Source: Eutypa lata | Lineage: Eukaryota > Ascomycota > Sordariomycetes > Xylariales > Diatrypaceae | Direction: 5' to 3' | DNA length: 64,000 nucleotides | NCBI GenBank assembly: GCA_022661535.1 | Contig: JAKULF010000018.1 | Coordinates: 434,001-498,000 of the forward strand | Shown: piece after piece, positions 34,427 through 46,092 of the stretch | Layout: every line of letters begins with the position of its first letter | How positions within the stretch are numbered: the stretch's first letter is position 1 | Program-made: the position numbers and the translations under genes | The notes under the pieces: generated by a model | Databases searched by the model: none | What the model saw: only the letters and a program-made list of their open reading frames with translations | Told to the model about the DNA's origin: nothing

Positions 34427-35752
34427 GTTTGATTACTGCGTGTAAGAATGTTCTGATCCGAGATAGAGAGTTTAGGTACGATACGAGTAGATAGGGGAAT
34501 CCGCAAGAGCTGTTTATATATGGCTATTCGATGTATTTAGTAGCAGTGTGATGCGCAGGTGAGTGCCACTGAGGGAAAAAGACCGCGAACTTCACGTGGG
34601 TATTTGTACGTAGAATGATATCTACCTACTTATTATGCTAAAAGGACAAAACGAAATCTCGCTGCCTTTTTTAAGGAATTAAGAACTATCCGATATGAAA
34701 ACAAATGTGCAGAGGAAAATGGATGGGCCCGAGTGAACTCCCGTCAGTAATGACCGAAACCTGACGGCGTCAAGGGGACCCACTCCCATACGAACGGTAT
34801 TATGCGATTGGTCGACTTCCCGGCTCACCTCCGAGGTCGTTCGGAGTAAATGATCGTTGTCTAGGTAGCTAGGTAGCACGGCAGGCATGCAGAGACATGC
34901 GGTCGAAGGCTAGAAATGGCAGAAGTTTCACCGGTATTTGCCCCTGGTATCTTTGCAGTCAGTATGGATTTATGGTTGTCTTGTCATTGGAAGGCATTGG
35001 TTAGATTGGATGTCCCGGACCAATTGAGACACGTACGCTAGGTATGCTTCTTGCAGTCGAACTCTTCACCCAGTTAGAAAACGGATATTTACACCACGAC
35101 ATAAATCAAACGATCAACATAGCTCATTTCTTCAACTTCAATCAACCACAAATACGTACGACCACAAACCATTTGAGTGGGTGGTTTGAAGTTATGCCAC
35201 TGGGTATTGAAGGTGATATTGTAGTAATAGGTTGAATTCTCAAACCCATACCCGCCCCCCACGATCGATAATACAGGCTGAGAAAATTCTCTTCACCAGT
35301 ACGAATGTTTCTCTGACAACCTATTTTGTATTTCATAGACAATCGGCCGCATGACATTTCGAGCGTCTTCGTAACGCACAAACAGGATTAGGAGGAAAGG
35401 ACGACGTTGTCCATCAGTATGGAGAGCCTGCTTTATAAGCCCCAACATATTCCAGCAAATCAAGTTTAAAAAAAACCAAGCAAGGCTACATTCCACTTGG
35501 CACAAGCCCCTACCTACGTATAAACCGGGCTCTTCAATCTCTAGGGCTTACGACCACTATACTGTGTTTCCATATCACGATTTGCGGCTGATTTGCATAT
35601 CATAGCCCTGGACTTGACGTTTCACTGCATTCAACATTCGTGCATAGAAACCAAGATGCGTGAGACACAGGAGTTTCAGATAGTCATGAATGCAATGTTT
35701 ATTAGTGCTCGGCGTTTTGTAATGGTCTACATGTACTTGACATTCGTCATCG
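34427..35752. other. intergenic, no supported gene
   Basis: About 1.3 kb. It contains the tetramer-rich CTAGGTAGCTAGGTAGC at 34861-34877. Weak minus-strand frames here lack motifs. The frame around 35753-35822 is explained by the last RFT1 exon. Confidence 0.45.
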
Positions 35753-37686
35753 TTAAGTAGTCCGTCGACTACCGCGTATAGAGTGATAACACTCAAGTAG
35801 ATACTTCCGTTCGAAAAAGGCCCTATATGAGTAGAAGAATTAGTTATCTGCCAGACTGTCACGAGTATCAAGAAAAATAGAGTACAAATAGACTCAGAAA
35901 AAAGATGAAACAGAACTCACATCAAAGCGACATGCGGCACAGCACACACAGCAACAGTGACCAAATCCTTCAAAACACGCGGCGAAACGCCACCCACCGC
36001 AACACCAACCCTACCCAGGACAGCCCAGAGCGCAGCCGTGCTCGCGACGTACGCAGCCGCACCATCGGGGACGACACGACCCCAGCCAAACCCCCCGGCC
36101 CCGCTCTCCTCGAAGTATTCCGAGATGAAAGCGCCGCTCCAGACGATCCGGCAGAGCATATTGATGGCGTTGGCGTAGACGAGCCCGGCGGCGCCGAGGT
36201 CGAGGACGCGCAGGAAGACGAACCCGGCGATTCCGAACGCGAGGCTGAAGAACCCCATCCAGATGCTCTGCCGGTGGACTTGCGCCTCTGTCGCCACCGA
36301 CGACACGAAGGCCTCGGCTACGCCGTTGATTGCTAGCAGTGGGATGTATAGGCAGTACCGTGCCAGTACGCCGCCGGCGCCGCTCGCCGACCATCGGGAT
36401 CCTGCCACGACTTGGACTAGGAGGGGTGCTGCGTGTGGACCGATTGATACTACTAGGATGCTGAGGAGGACATAGAACCGTAGTAGGGCGCGGAGGTTGT
36501 CGCGTGCCTTGTTGATTGATTGGGAGTCTGGTCTGAGCTTGGCCTGTAGCTGCATCTGTTGCTGCTGACCTGAGCCTGTTGTAGCGGTACCGGCTACCGT
36601 CGAGGTTGAGAGTAATTTGCTAAAGTAATTCCGGCTGCTCTCTTCGATGGGCTGGAAGATGAGTCGTGCTAAGAGACCGCCGTAATTGTTAGCCAGCGCG
36701 TAGATACCCTGCGATCGCGGATCCGAGAGAATCGAGACGAGGAAGGTGTCGCCCTGCGTCAGGATATGCTTCACGAACGACTGGGCCGTGAGACTAGACG
36801 CGAGGTTCAAGGTTGGCTTGTAGAAATAGCCCAACACATATTCATCACTGCCTGCATTCCCACTCGAGGGCGAAGAAGAGCGGCGCGGAAGCAACGAGAA
36901 GCCCTCCGTCGATGCTAGACCAAACCCATACCAAAGATACACGCCCAGCAGTCCGAAGCCGTACGCCAGTTGGCCCAGAGCAAAAGGCAGAACACCGAGG
37001 TCGAGACCACTCCTCCACGCCCAGCTCGCGGCCCCGAATGTCGCGGCGCAGCGCAGGAACGTAGCAGATGACTCGGCAACGGCCCGTGGCCCAAATCGCA
37101 ATCGGTGTTGTAGCACGACAAAGGCGGGTTCCGAGAGTAGCTCTACAATAGCGGCAACTCCGTATATGCGTAGTGCGGTCTCCAGGTGTGGTGTTGCAGC
37201 TGTCGCAGCGTCAACATAGCGGATGTACATGCCCCCTAGCCCGATAGCGGCGCCGAGGCCTAGCGCTAGCGAGATGTGCGCGATGTTCACGACAGACTGG
37301 CTGTCTCGGGCAGTTGATGTTGATGTTGCCGTAGCAATAGCGGCAGGGATGAGGATAGGACCATCATCGCGATCCTGTTTTTTCCCCTTGCTGGTATTAG
37401 AAGGCGGAGAAGGGGAATTAGAGTTGGAGCTGCTCCCCTGTCGTTGAATGGCGACGCGCAGGCTCTCCCGGGCGAAGAAGAGTACAGATAGATAGTACAC
37501 CTCAAGCTGCGTCGACACGCCGAGAAGCTGAGCGGTCAGGAACCGCAGTAGAAGTTGGTTCGCGATGAATGTTATGGCACGCGATGCAACCTGGAGAATG
37601 ATAAGGAGAGATGCGCCTCGGACAGCAGAGCCCTGTTGCTGTTGCTGCTGCTGAGGTTTAGATGGGGGGTCCTTCTGTTCTCCCAT
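35753..37686 (-). CDS. RFT1: Rft1 family ER glycolipid (Man5GlcNAc2-PP-dolichol) translocation protein, 611 aa
   Basis: Exon 1 (37686-35921) carries nearly the whole protein. The apparent stop overlaps a GTGAGT donor, and a 98-nt intron (branch ATAACTAAT, acceptor ATATAG) joins a short last exon (35822-35753) encoding AFFERKYLLECYHSIRG, a typical Rft1-type end. The N terminus after a Gln run reads GASLLIILQVASRAITFIANQLLLRFL, with TQLEVYYLSVLFFARESLRVAIQRQ following. These are hallmark Rft1 sequences with a MurJ/MOP-like multi-helix plan. Later helices include ILTQGDTFLVSI and the GIYALANNYGGLLARLIFQPIEESSRNYF motif. The protein is required in the ER membrane for N-glycan precursor assembly. 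A Ser/Pro-rich loop near residues 95-125 is an insertion. Confidence in the last exon is lower than in the gene. Confidence 0.93.
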
Positions 37687-39295
37687 TTTTGTTGCCAAAT
37701 GTTTTCGCGACCGCAATCTCGACCTTGATCTCGATTAACTGTCCGTACAAATCCTCGACAAGAGCATAAGTCTGAATGACACGTGTCTTTGTTACTGATG
37801 ATGCTGGGGGTTTTCGTAGAATTTCAAAGATTGATAAGATGACGTCGGAAGCTACAGCGGAATGTTCCGTGTCTTGGCAGGGGATTGTCGATGGTCGACC
37901 TACATACAGTGGGGTTCAGAGGCTCACTCAGCTGTATTAGGTACATACAACCCTACCTACAAGCCCTGTCTTTAGGTACCTACGTACATATAGCGGGAGT
38001 AGCGGGTAGCGTAATGTTCGAGTATCAAGATATAAACGAATGAATTACACGTTCTAGATATGATAGAACGGCTATAGGTAATTAGGTAGCTTCTACTTTA
38101 CGCCGAACCAAAATGAAACGTGATGTCTCTGTAACTGGGGTGAGTGTTTGGTTGTTCAAATACCATTCTCAGCTTCTGGCCAGCCTTTGTCACGGTTTAA
38201 TTTGGAATTTACCTAAGCCATTTACATTGTCCCTATCCCCTTAAGCTATATATATACTATTATCATAATGAAAAAAGGACCATATTCGTGACGTAGGAAG
38301 AGGAGTACTCGTGGGATATAACAGCCATGCAAGCGATACTGTTAGGCTTGACAAAGTCTCGTGAAGACGTGTCGGGGTTATATTATCACTAAGGACAACA
38401 TTTTGTTTGTCTTTCTCTCTTTCCGACTGGGAATAGTCTCATGAACTGATAATTACTCATAGCTGTTAGCTAGGACAGGTGAACGCTGAGTAGGTTATCC
38501 TCTATTTAACAGGTGTATAATTGTACGCATTTTCCCGATTTCAGTCATTAGATTGAGGAGTTCTTCCAGCGAAGCTATTTTCTGTGATTATATGTCTTTC
38601 ATTATTGAAAACACGTCCTAGATTCCATCGAATACCAGAAAGACATGGTTACAGTTGCAAATAACAATGACTGGTTATCTAATCCCCATCGCCAGGCCCT
38701 GAAGGATCAAAGGCCATCTCAAGTTTCTCTTATCACTAATTAGAGCATGGATAATGACTAAACCATCTGATACTTTCAGCATAGTGCCTTGAACGTAATA
38801 CTCGCCCGCGCTAATATCCAGTCCGAAGGGCTTTAATCTACCATCTTCCTGTCTATTTCGTACTTCAGAGCACCTCGTTGCCTTTTGGTTATGATGGGCA
38901 GCCAGTGATGTAACATGATAATTTAACCAGTTATTCTTAGCTTCTTCCTGAATACTGTGGCTTGATTACACCCTGCTGGAATTAAACCTACGAATTTTGG
39001 ATTTGCGCATAACCTTTATTCTCTACAAGCTATGTAACAAAGACCACGTGTAACTAAGGGTGATTATGATCGAATATGCTCGGTAGTGAAACTACCATAC
39101 ATTAGACTAATCGGACATATTTCTATTGTGCGTAGACAACTCACTCCAACGATTTTCTAGCATGGTATCTATAAAAGCTACTTGAGGAACCGCCCTTGGA
39201 AAACTTATTCTCACCCAGCATCAACCTACCTATTATATAGTATTTGGCATCCAAAACACCACGAGCAGACATCATTGACCTACTCCTAAGACATA
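37687..39295. other. intergenic, no supported gene
   Basis: About 1.6 kb, AT-rich, with GTAGGTA/TACCTAC tetramer clusters at 37936-37990 and 38078-38092. No coding frame or RNA gene was recognised. Confidence 0.5.
39170..39177 (+). promoter_or_regulatory. TATA box of the Ecp2-like gene
   Basis: TATAAAAG lies 119 bp upstream of ATG 39296. A CA/AC-rich leader follows. The arrangement fits a strongly inducible secreted-protein promoter. Confidence 0.55.
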
Positions 39296-39898
39296 ATGTA
39301 TTTCTCTATTTCTATTCTAGCCCTTCTGGCTTCGTTTGCAGCCATTATGCGAGCTAGCCCAACCGACACCCCTACCCTCACAGAGCAAGGCTTCACCGAA
39401 AATCAAGTCAAGGTCGCCAACGGTAGCATCGTCTCGGTTTGGGTGCGGAACACCACAGCCATCACCAACGACACCAACATTTCTGCCAGCAAGTGCGGCG
39501 ACTTCTGGTCCGTGTACTACCCGTTCGATATACCACGGAACGAGTGCGAGAACAGCAGCCTGTTCAAGGCGACGTGCGAGCTCTCGGCCTCGGTTCCAGA
39601 CTGCCAGGCCATCGTCAACCAGCTCACGGAGAAGCCAGGAAATTTTGAGTTCCACTGCTGGAGCAAGTGGAATGGCGACGGGTTCCACACGCTCATCCAG
39701 ACCGGCCAGTGCGCCTTCGGCATCTCCATGGTGGACGCTACCTGGACCGGGGGCATCATTGGGAATACCGATATCACCGACCTGATCATCTACTCCTGGA
39801 AGTATGCCCAGAACGAGAGGGTCGGCACCTATGGGCAGCTCAAGTGCGGTGGAGGGACGAAGCCCCCGACGTTCGCGTGGGCGCTGTATCGGCCGTAA
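39296..39898 (+). CDS. secreted Ecp2/Hce2-like protein, 200 aa
   Basis: A single exon with a signal peptide at residues 1-20 (MYFSISILALLASFAAIMRA). The mature protein has two N-glycosylation-rich stretches (NTTAITNDTNIS). The Ecp2/Hce2 layout follows: CGDFWSVYYPF, a DCQAIVNQL helix after a Cys pair, FHCWSKW, then GQCAFGISM, IGNTDITDLIIYSW (matching IGNGDV of the gene at 4361) and a G-LKCGG turn before the last strand FAWALYRP. This is a host-apoplast type secreted fold; family members include necrosis-linked effectors. The activity of this protein is not predictable from sequence. The TATA box at 39170 and the lack of introns suit a compact secreted-protein gene. Confidence 0.78.
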   Translation: MYFSISILALLASFAAIMRASPTDTPTLTEQGFTENQVKVANGSIVSVWVRNTTAITNDTNISASKCGDFWSVYYPFDIPRNECENSSLFKATCELSASVPDCQAIVNQLTEKPGNFEFHCWSKWNGDGFHTLIQTGQCAFGISMVDATWTGGIIGNTDITDLIIYSWKYAQNERVGTYGQLKCGGGTKPPTFAWALYRP

Positions 39899-41015
39899 AG
39901 GGGATTGTCTTGGACTATGGCACGAAGTTGATGTTTCCGGGCGCTTGGTCAACAGGGATCGATAGAGTTCACGGGCGAGATGATCTTATTGTGGAGTTTT
40001 TGTCAAGCAAGTATCAATATCATATCACCTTCGAATGAAGCTGTACATGTTCGGTGTGTTGGATACTCGTTGCGTTGAGTCAAAGTTGGGTATTGTTGAA
40101 GGTATAAATCTATGATAAAACGTGGGCTTACTATGCTAAGGTAGGTAGCTAGAGATATGCCTTTCCGCATTATCCAATCAAAGGGTATGATCTATGGTGG
40201 TATGCCCTAAGGCCAAACAGAAGTGCTGATCGAAGTAGTTGGTCGACTGGGGGTACAATTGACTTAGAACCTCTGCATGCTGTGACAGGCCTCTTCAATG
40301 TGACCCTTTACCAACTACCCGTAAACTTGAGAATGCGATTGGTTCTGTCATTGGCAGTTGGACGTCTGATTTGAAGCCTTCTGTGCGTCACATACATTCA
40401 CACGATGTCTAAATTGGGAAACGGAATTACGAGCTCACCCCATTTCATGCCAGCCTACCTTGTTACTGCCGCTGTTTTACAACCGCTGTTGACAAAGAAC
40501 ATCAAGAAGCCCTTTTGATAGACATGAAACTACGAAGTAATTGAGCCTGATGCTTTGGTCTCCCCTTGTCTGAATCATTTGCTTAGCTTAGGTCTTGTAA
40601 GTAAGCCTGTAGCCTCTAAGTGCAAATGGGTGTGCACATGTAAGCTGATAAACTCCAAAGTTACCTACCTACTTAAGCACCTAGGAAGTTAAAGTTGGGC
40701 AGTTTCAACACTCGGTGGCCTACCTCGTACACCTACAGGCTCTCACTTGTTCGGGCAACCTGGCTTATCCGGGGTAAGTGGGAATGTGTCTGTACCTAAT
40801 GTACGCGTATGTACGTTATGCAAATGGTCCAAGTACAAAACCAGCTTGGAACCCCCCTCCGTCTACAGCTCTGACAACCTTGCGATCAACACATCACGAA
40901 CCTTCCTTTCAAACCTTCTCCCCACGTTCATTCTTCATTCACTTTTTATCACTTCAGTGTCTTAGGAATCAATCAATACGTCACCTATCTTACAACTCTG
41001 GCCTACTTCGTGAAA
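39899..41015. other. intergenic, no gene seen
   Basis: The 3' flank of the Ecp2-like gene and the promoter/leader of the large GTPase gene. Tetramer clusters occur at 40138-40150 and 40661-40685. Confidence 0.5.
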
Positions 41016-44000
41016 ATGCCGGCCCTTTCCGTTGACGACGATGAGGGTCCCTTTCGTTCCCGAAGGCCTCCAACACCACCATTGGGAAGCCACAGAAATC
41101 AGACATCTTCATCAAATTCCCGGGTATCTCTTTCTGAATCCAATGCGCCTCAATCTATGGCAACAACCGGATCTTCGCAACCTGGTGTAATTCATTTCGG
41201 TCAAAGCCCAACTCCACCAGTATCCTCGACTGCTACTTCCTCAGCGCCTCGCTCTCGATCTGAACGACTTGTGCATAGTGTTACACCTGAGGGCACAACT
41301 TCATATTACGAACTTTGTGAAGACGATTCCTCTTCTTCATCTCCATCTCCTCCACCGTCACCCCAACCATCATTTGGTCAATCTTCTCGGCTCTCATCCC
41401 CTGAAGCAGAGCTCTCTAGACTTACCTTGCAGGGCAGTCCTACTTCCCATCAGAGTACTCAACAGAACACCCCTCATAGTCACTCGGGATCTTCCCAGCC
41501 CTTGTTTCAGTTTAGAATGTCAACAACAAACCATGCTGGCCCCGGTGGGGCTGCTTCTGATTGGAGGACTCCTGTTATGTTTCGACCTTTCCAGCCCAGG
41601 CCCAGGATCACCCCATACAACATCCACAATGAAGAACGTCCACCACATTCCTTTTTCACTGATACATTTCAGACGGCATTGAAGAATGGCCTTGGCATTG
41701 CGAAGGGAATAGCGGATATGATTCAGGGTATGCCGGATTTCATAGGACGTAACCCTGAACTACAGAGGCTCTTGGAACAAGCTGAATCCCTGGAGCAATT
41801 CATTGGAACGGATACAAGGACTGTCGCGGTACTTGGAGACTCAGGTGAAGGTAAGTGTCGTATATTGGTCTAGCCTAACTTGGACAAAGCTAATTGTCAT
41901 TAGGAAAGAGCAGCCTTATCAACGCCCTGCTTCACATACCAGATATCGCGAAGACGGTTAGTGTTGTTGTTATTTTGACTTCTGCTCTGACTTATATTGG
42001 GCCTTCCATTGCTGGTATGATTACTAACTGCTTTGTGTAGGGAGATATTGGCTCTGCTTGTACCACTGTCGTTACCGAGTACAGACAGAAGACACATGAT
42101 CATACTGCTCCCATCACCATCGAAGTTGAATACTTGTCTACGCCCGATATGGAGGATATGGTGAAGGAACTTCTATGGAGCTATAGACAGCTGTTTCTTC
42201 CCGGGGTCGACTCTGAACTTACACCCCCTGCTGACTACGCTCGTTTCACGAGAGAATCGGAGCAGGCCTGGTCAGCCCTTGAAGCTGCATTTCAGCACCA
42301 GAGCCAATTTCGCCCGCAAATGCTCCAAGATATGTCTGAAGGAGCTTTAGAGCGTATTCAAAACCAGCTTATTTCATGGACGAAAGATATGGAATGGCCA
42401 GAAGGAGGAGAGGTTGGAGTTTGGGAGTCTTCAGCAACCGATCCAGAGGAATGTTCCGAGAAGACAGACCTCTTCATGCAAGATCGATATTGGCCATTTA
42501 CGAAGATTATTCGGTGAGTGCTAACTGGGACATTCGAGATATACTTAACATAGGGATCGGGAGAGAAATGCTAGCTAACTAACGCACTCAGGATCTATCT
42601 CAATGCTCCAGTGTTGAAGACGGGGTTGGTCCTTGCAGACTTGCCAGGTATGTCAATCCTTACATGATTATTTTCGCATAATCTCACACGGTTTTATGAC
42701 TAATAATCATGATAGGGTTGCAAGATACCAACCTAGCAAGAGTACGGGCCACTGAGAAGTACCTTATGAGATGCGACAATATCCTAGTCGTTGCAAATAT
42801 CATTCGGGCAATCACAGACCAGTCGCTGAAGTCATCACTCTATAAGGTTCTGGCTCGTCATGTTCCACTTGAATGGGAAGAGTCGGGCGGAAAGGGGCTT
42901 AACGTCGCAGTAGTCTGCACAAGGACCGAGGTAACGAGAAGCTACATCAGATATGACATCGTCTTGATACTAATATCATTCAGAACATCAATCTCAAGAA
43001 TGCCAGAGTTCAGTTCTGTGGCCTAGGAAAGCGAATTTCAAAGGATGCCATGGATCAACTTGATAAGGAGATAGCGACCGCGGATCAAGTGCGAGATAGA
43101 GATCGCAAAAAAGAGCTCAAGCGAAGGTAAGCAACAGCTATTACCGTTCTCAACGAGAGACCTCTATCATATTGACGTATATTAGACAGGAGTGGCTTCT
43201 CATCGAAGCTCGAAACGAGCACGTAAAGGAAGGCTTGATCAAAGCCTACGCTTCTAAGGCCCCAGGAAAGAAACTAGAGGTTTTCTGCGTTTCCAACCCG
43301 ACATACGAGAAATATTCCGAAAAGGGAAACGATGAGCTCGTTCGCGCCAGTGGCATTCCACAACTTCGCCGATTCTGTCACAGTATCACTGCCGATGCGC
43401 AATTTCGAGAAGCATCACATTTTCTTCGATCAACCCTGCCAAGTCTTATCAGCTCCTTAGAGCTATGGGCAAATGCGAGCCTTGAGGTTGCTCAAAGAGA
43501 ACAAATTCGACTTGATGTAGGCGTCTACCGCGTTCTCGCAGGGGCCACGAAAGAGGTTGGTCTTTTCCCATAGCTAGTTCGTAGGATATGAAAGTAATCC
43601 CTAGCAGATAAACAACGACATTTCAGTCTTCTCTCATGACTTCAAAGTCTGCCTAAAGGAGCAAATCCTTAAGCTTCTAGGTAGGTTGACATCAATCCGA
43701 GCTCCTAGTAGTGGGAGGAAGTAGTTAACTAACATTTTCAAAGAAAAGAGGGTACCGGTATGGGAAAAGGCTGCCGCTGAAGAGGGAGAACGTTGGCGAA
43801 GTGTAAGTGCATACATTGCTGAGATACTTGAGAGCTACAAATGCTAACGAGATTATAGTGGTTTTGGAGTAGGTGCAACACACAGGAAGCCATTACACAG
43901 GGACGCCTCTGCTAACCGAAGGGATGTAGTGCAATACCACGCTTGGTGTCTCAACAACGGAGATCATGAGACTTTGCGTCGTGCAAGAGAGGATTGGAAT

Positions 44001-44946
44001 GCTAAGCTCCTATGGAAAATGCGAATAGAATTGGCATATCAGTGGGATCTCGTCGAAGATGAAGTGCCAACTTTGTTTAAGAGTCTTCTTGATAGCATCG
44101 AGTGCGAATTGGAATACCTGAAAGATCAAGTTAACAGTAAGTTTACCTCAAATGCCGACCCCAGTTCTCAATACGAACAGTTCCAAGCGCACTTGCTAAC
44201 TTATTTGGTCTAGACTCTTCTTCAGTCGCCGTATCCAAATCCATTAGCGAAGGAATCGAATCGAGAATTAAGGGCTTAGAGTACACGATTGGACTTGAAA
44301 AGGAGAAGTTCGCAAGCGCAATCCGGTTAGTTGTCCTGTACAGTCACGTCTCTGGGATTTATCCCCCCCCTTTGTTATCTTCATCTTATCTTTTGTTGTG
44401 CTAAAAGGTAAAATGCTGACATTCCCACCTAGACTGGTCCGCAGAAATGCCTCCGAGACCAATTACAGCTCCTTCATTCTAGGAGAAATGATTCCCGCAT
44501 ATCGATTCGCCTCAAGCCAGCATGGTAGGTCACTAACTATTAGCCCACTCATACAAGGTGGGCTTGAGGGATATTAAGCTAATAAATTGCTAGGACTCGG
44601 AAGAGATCGACGACAGAAGGATATTGTGCAAGGGAGAATTGTCGACGGGACACTCTTTCCAAACATGGCGGTAGCGATAGTGACCGATCTGGAGCGTGCT
44701 GTCAGGGATACGACAACGAGGCTCCAACGCATCATAAAGCAGAGCCTGGAAGGAATCCAGAAGAATTTCGATTTTACTCTCGCTCCCCCCCCTAGGGATA
44801 ACAACGGCACGAACGAAGTTGCCAGACATGAAAACCAAGCTGATGCTCAGATTTGGAAAAAACACAGCCAGGACGTTTTCGATCAGGCCAAGTCGTTTAA
44901 GGAACGACATGCGAGTTTGCTGGAAAGCATCGAGTCTCTGCACTAG
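41016..44946 (+). CDS. dynamin/SLIP-GC-like large GTPase, 1016 aa, 14 exons
   Basis: Fourteen exons join in phase and total 1017 codons: 41016-41850, 41904-41956, 42041-42513, 42592-42647, 42716-42930, 42984-43126, 43186-43555, 43608-43680, 43744-43802, 43859-43868, 43930-44136, 44214-44325, 44433-44524, 44594-44946. Residues 1-200 are a Ser/Pro-rich disordered tail. The G domain shows GDSGEGKSSLINALL (G1, Lys about 280), SACTTVVTEY (G2), LADLPGLQDTN (G3) and VAVVCTRTE (G4-like). The helical remainder has the W...NNGDHET...DWNAKLLW segment seen in fungal nuclear-GTPase SLIP-GC-like proteins. Nucleotide-driven assembly is inferred from the family; the cellular role in fungi is unknown. Exon 10 is only 10 nt and exon 7 has an atypical GTTGGT donor, so those junctions are the least certain. 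Confidence 0.85.
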
Positions 44947-45352
44947 CATGGACTTTAGTCAATGAGTCATTTCATGATTGTACATTAGGGGGGAATGGAG
45001 GTGTTAAAGTGCCAAGTAGAAAGGTGTCATTTCCTTAAAAGGGACTTCTACAATCAATGGTATGGTAGGCTTCGGGGTGCATGAATGATGGAATCCGCGA
45101 GAGCGTTCATTCATGATCTACTCCTCGAAGTAGTGTAAACTCACAACCTAATATGCTTGGTATAGACCAAGCCTAAAAGTAGTCTAACCTGAATCTTGCT
45201 TCAAAATAGCTTAAAATGCATCCCAAACCACACGAGCCTTGCAACAGTATCTTTCACTTCGTGACTCGTCAATCCTCCTAGAATATCGACCATGGTTCCT
45301 CCAGCTCTCCTAAAATGTAATCATGCCGAAATTTTACACTTGGCGCCGAGAA
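44947..45352. other. intergenic between convergent genes
   Basis: About 400 bp of 3' flanks. It contains a short CATTCATTCATGA-type stretch near 45080-45116. No gene was seen. Confidence 0.5.
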
Positions 45353-46067
45353 CTAGACGTAGCTCTCGGGCTCCGGAACCCACGTAGTGATCCACCAGAC
45401 GGCAACGATGAGAACCCACATGCCGTACCAGGTTGTCAGATAGCCGATATTTCCAAGGGGGAAATTCTGTAGGACGTTCGCGACCAGCAAGGCGATGAAA
45501 ATGAGTGCCGACGCTATCAGAAATATGTCGAAATGCCAGCGATCCTAAATAGGGAGCAAGTTAGCACATCTATACATCCATAAGAGTATTCCTGCATAAA
45601 CCTAAGGCCTGAAACCTCGATAGACGAAGCAAATAGCCACCCAGGATCATCCAAGGAGGACATAGCATTCATTTCACAACCAAGATCACCATCACCACCA
45701 TTTAACAACTCACCACCAAAGACCCCAAAACCTTCCTCTTCCCCTTCGCCTGCCCGATGCCCGCCAGGAAATGGCCCATGCAGAAGAACGCAACGACGAC
45801 GACGACGGACCCGATGACCCAGCCGATGACGTTCCGCCCGTACACGCCCTTGACCAGACCCCAGATGCCGAGCGTCGCGTAGATCAGCAGCACCGTCCAC
45901 TGGCATATCCGCCGCACTATCACCGCCGTCTCCGTGGCGATCAGACTGTACGCGTCCCAGTCGAACCACAGGCATGATCGGAGCCCCGGGCAGTTTCGCT
46001 CCTTCCAGCTCCCTGACGCTGCGGGCCGCGGGGGCAGCTCTTGTGGGAATGTGCTTGGGGGTGCCAT
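45353..46067 (-). CDS. small four-helix membrane protein, 181 aa
   Basis: Exon 1 (46067-45714) joins exon 2 (45544-45353) at a codon boundary over a 169-nt intron (GTGAGT...TATTTAG). The N terminus is Pro-rich and polar (APPSTFPQELPPRPAA). The four likely membrane helices are ICQWTVLLIYATLGIWGLV, VIGWVIGSVVVVVAFFCMGHFL, FLIASALIFIALLVANVL and YGMWVLIVAVWWITTWV. The tail is short and acidic (PEPESYV). I do not recognise the family. The splice is supported because it adds two further helices and a clean end. A long G-run lies immediately upstream of the ATG. Confidence 0.7.
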
Positions 46068-46070
46068 TTT

Positions 46071-46092
46071 GGGGGGGAGGGGGGGAGGGGGG
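46071..46092 (+). repeat. G-tract with quadruplex potential abutting a start codon
   Basis: Three runs of 7, 7 and 6 G separated by single A residues begin 3 nt upstream of the ATG (read on minus) of the four-helix protein gene. On the mRNA sense strand this is a C-rich leader; the template strand could form a quadruplex. Confidence 0.7.
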
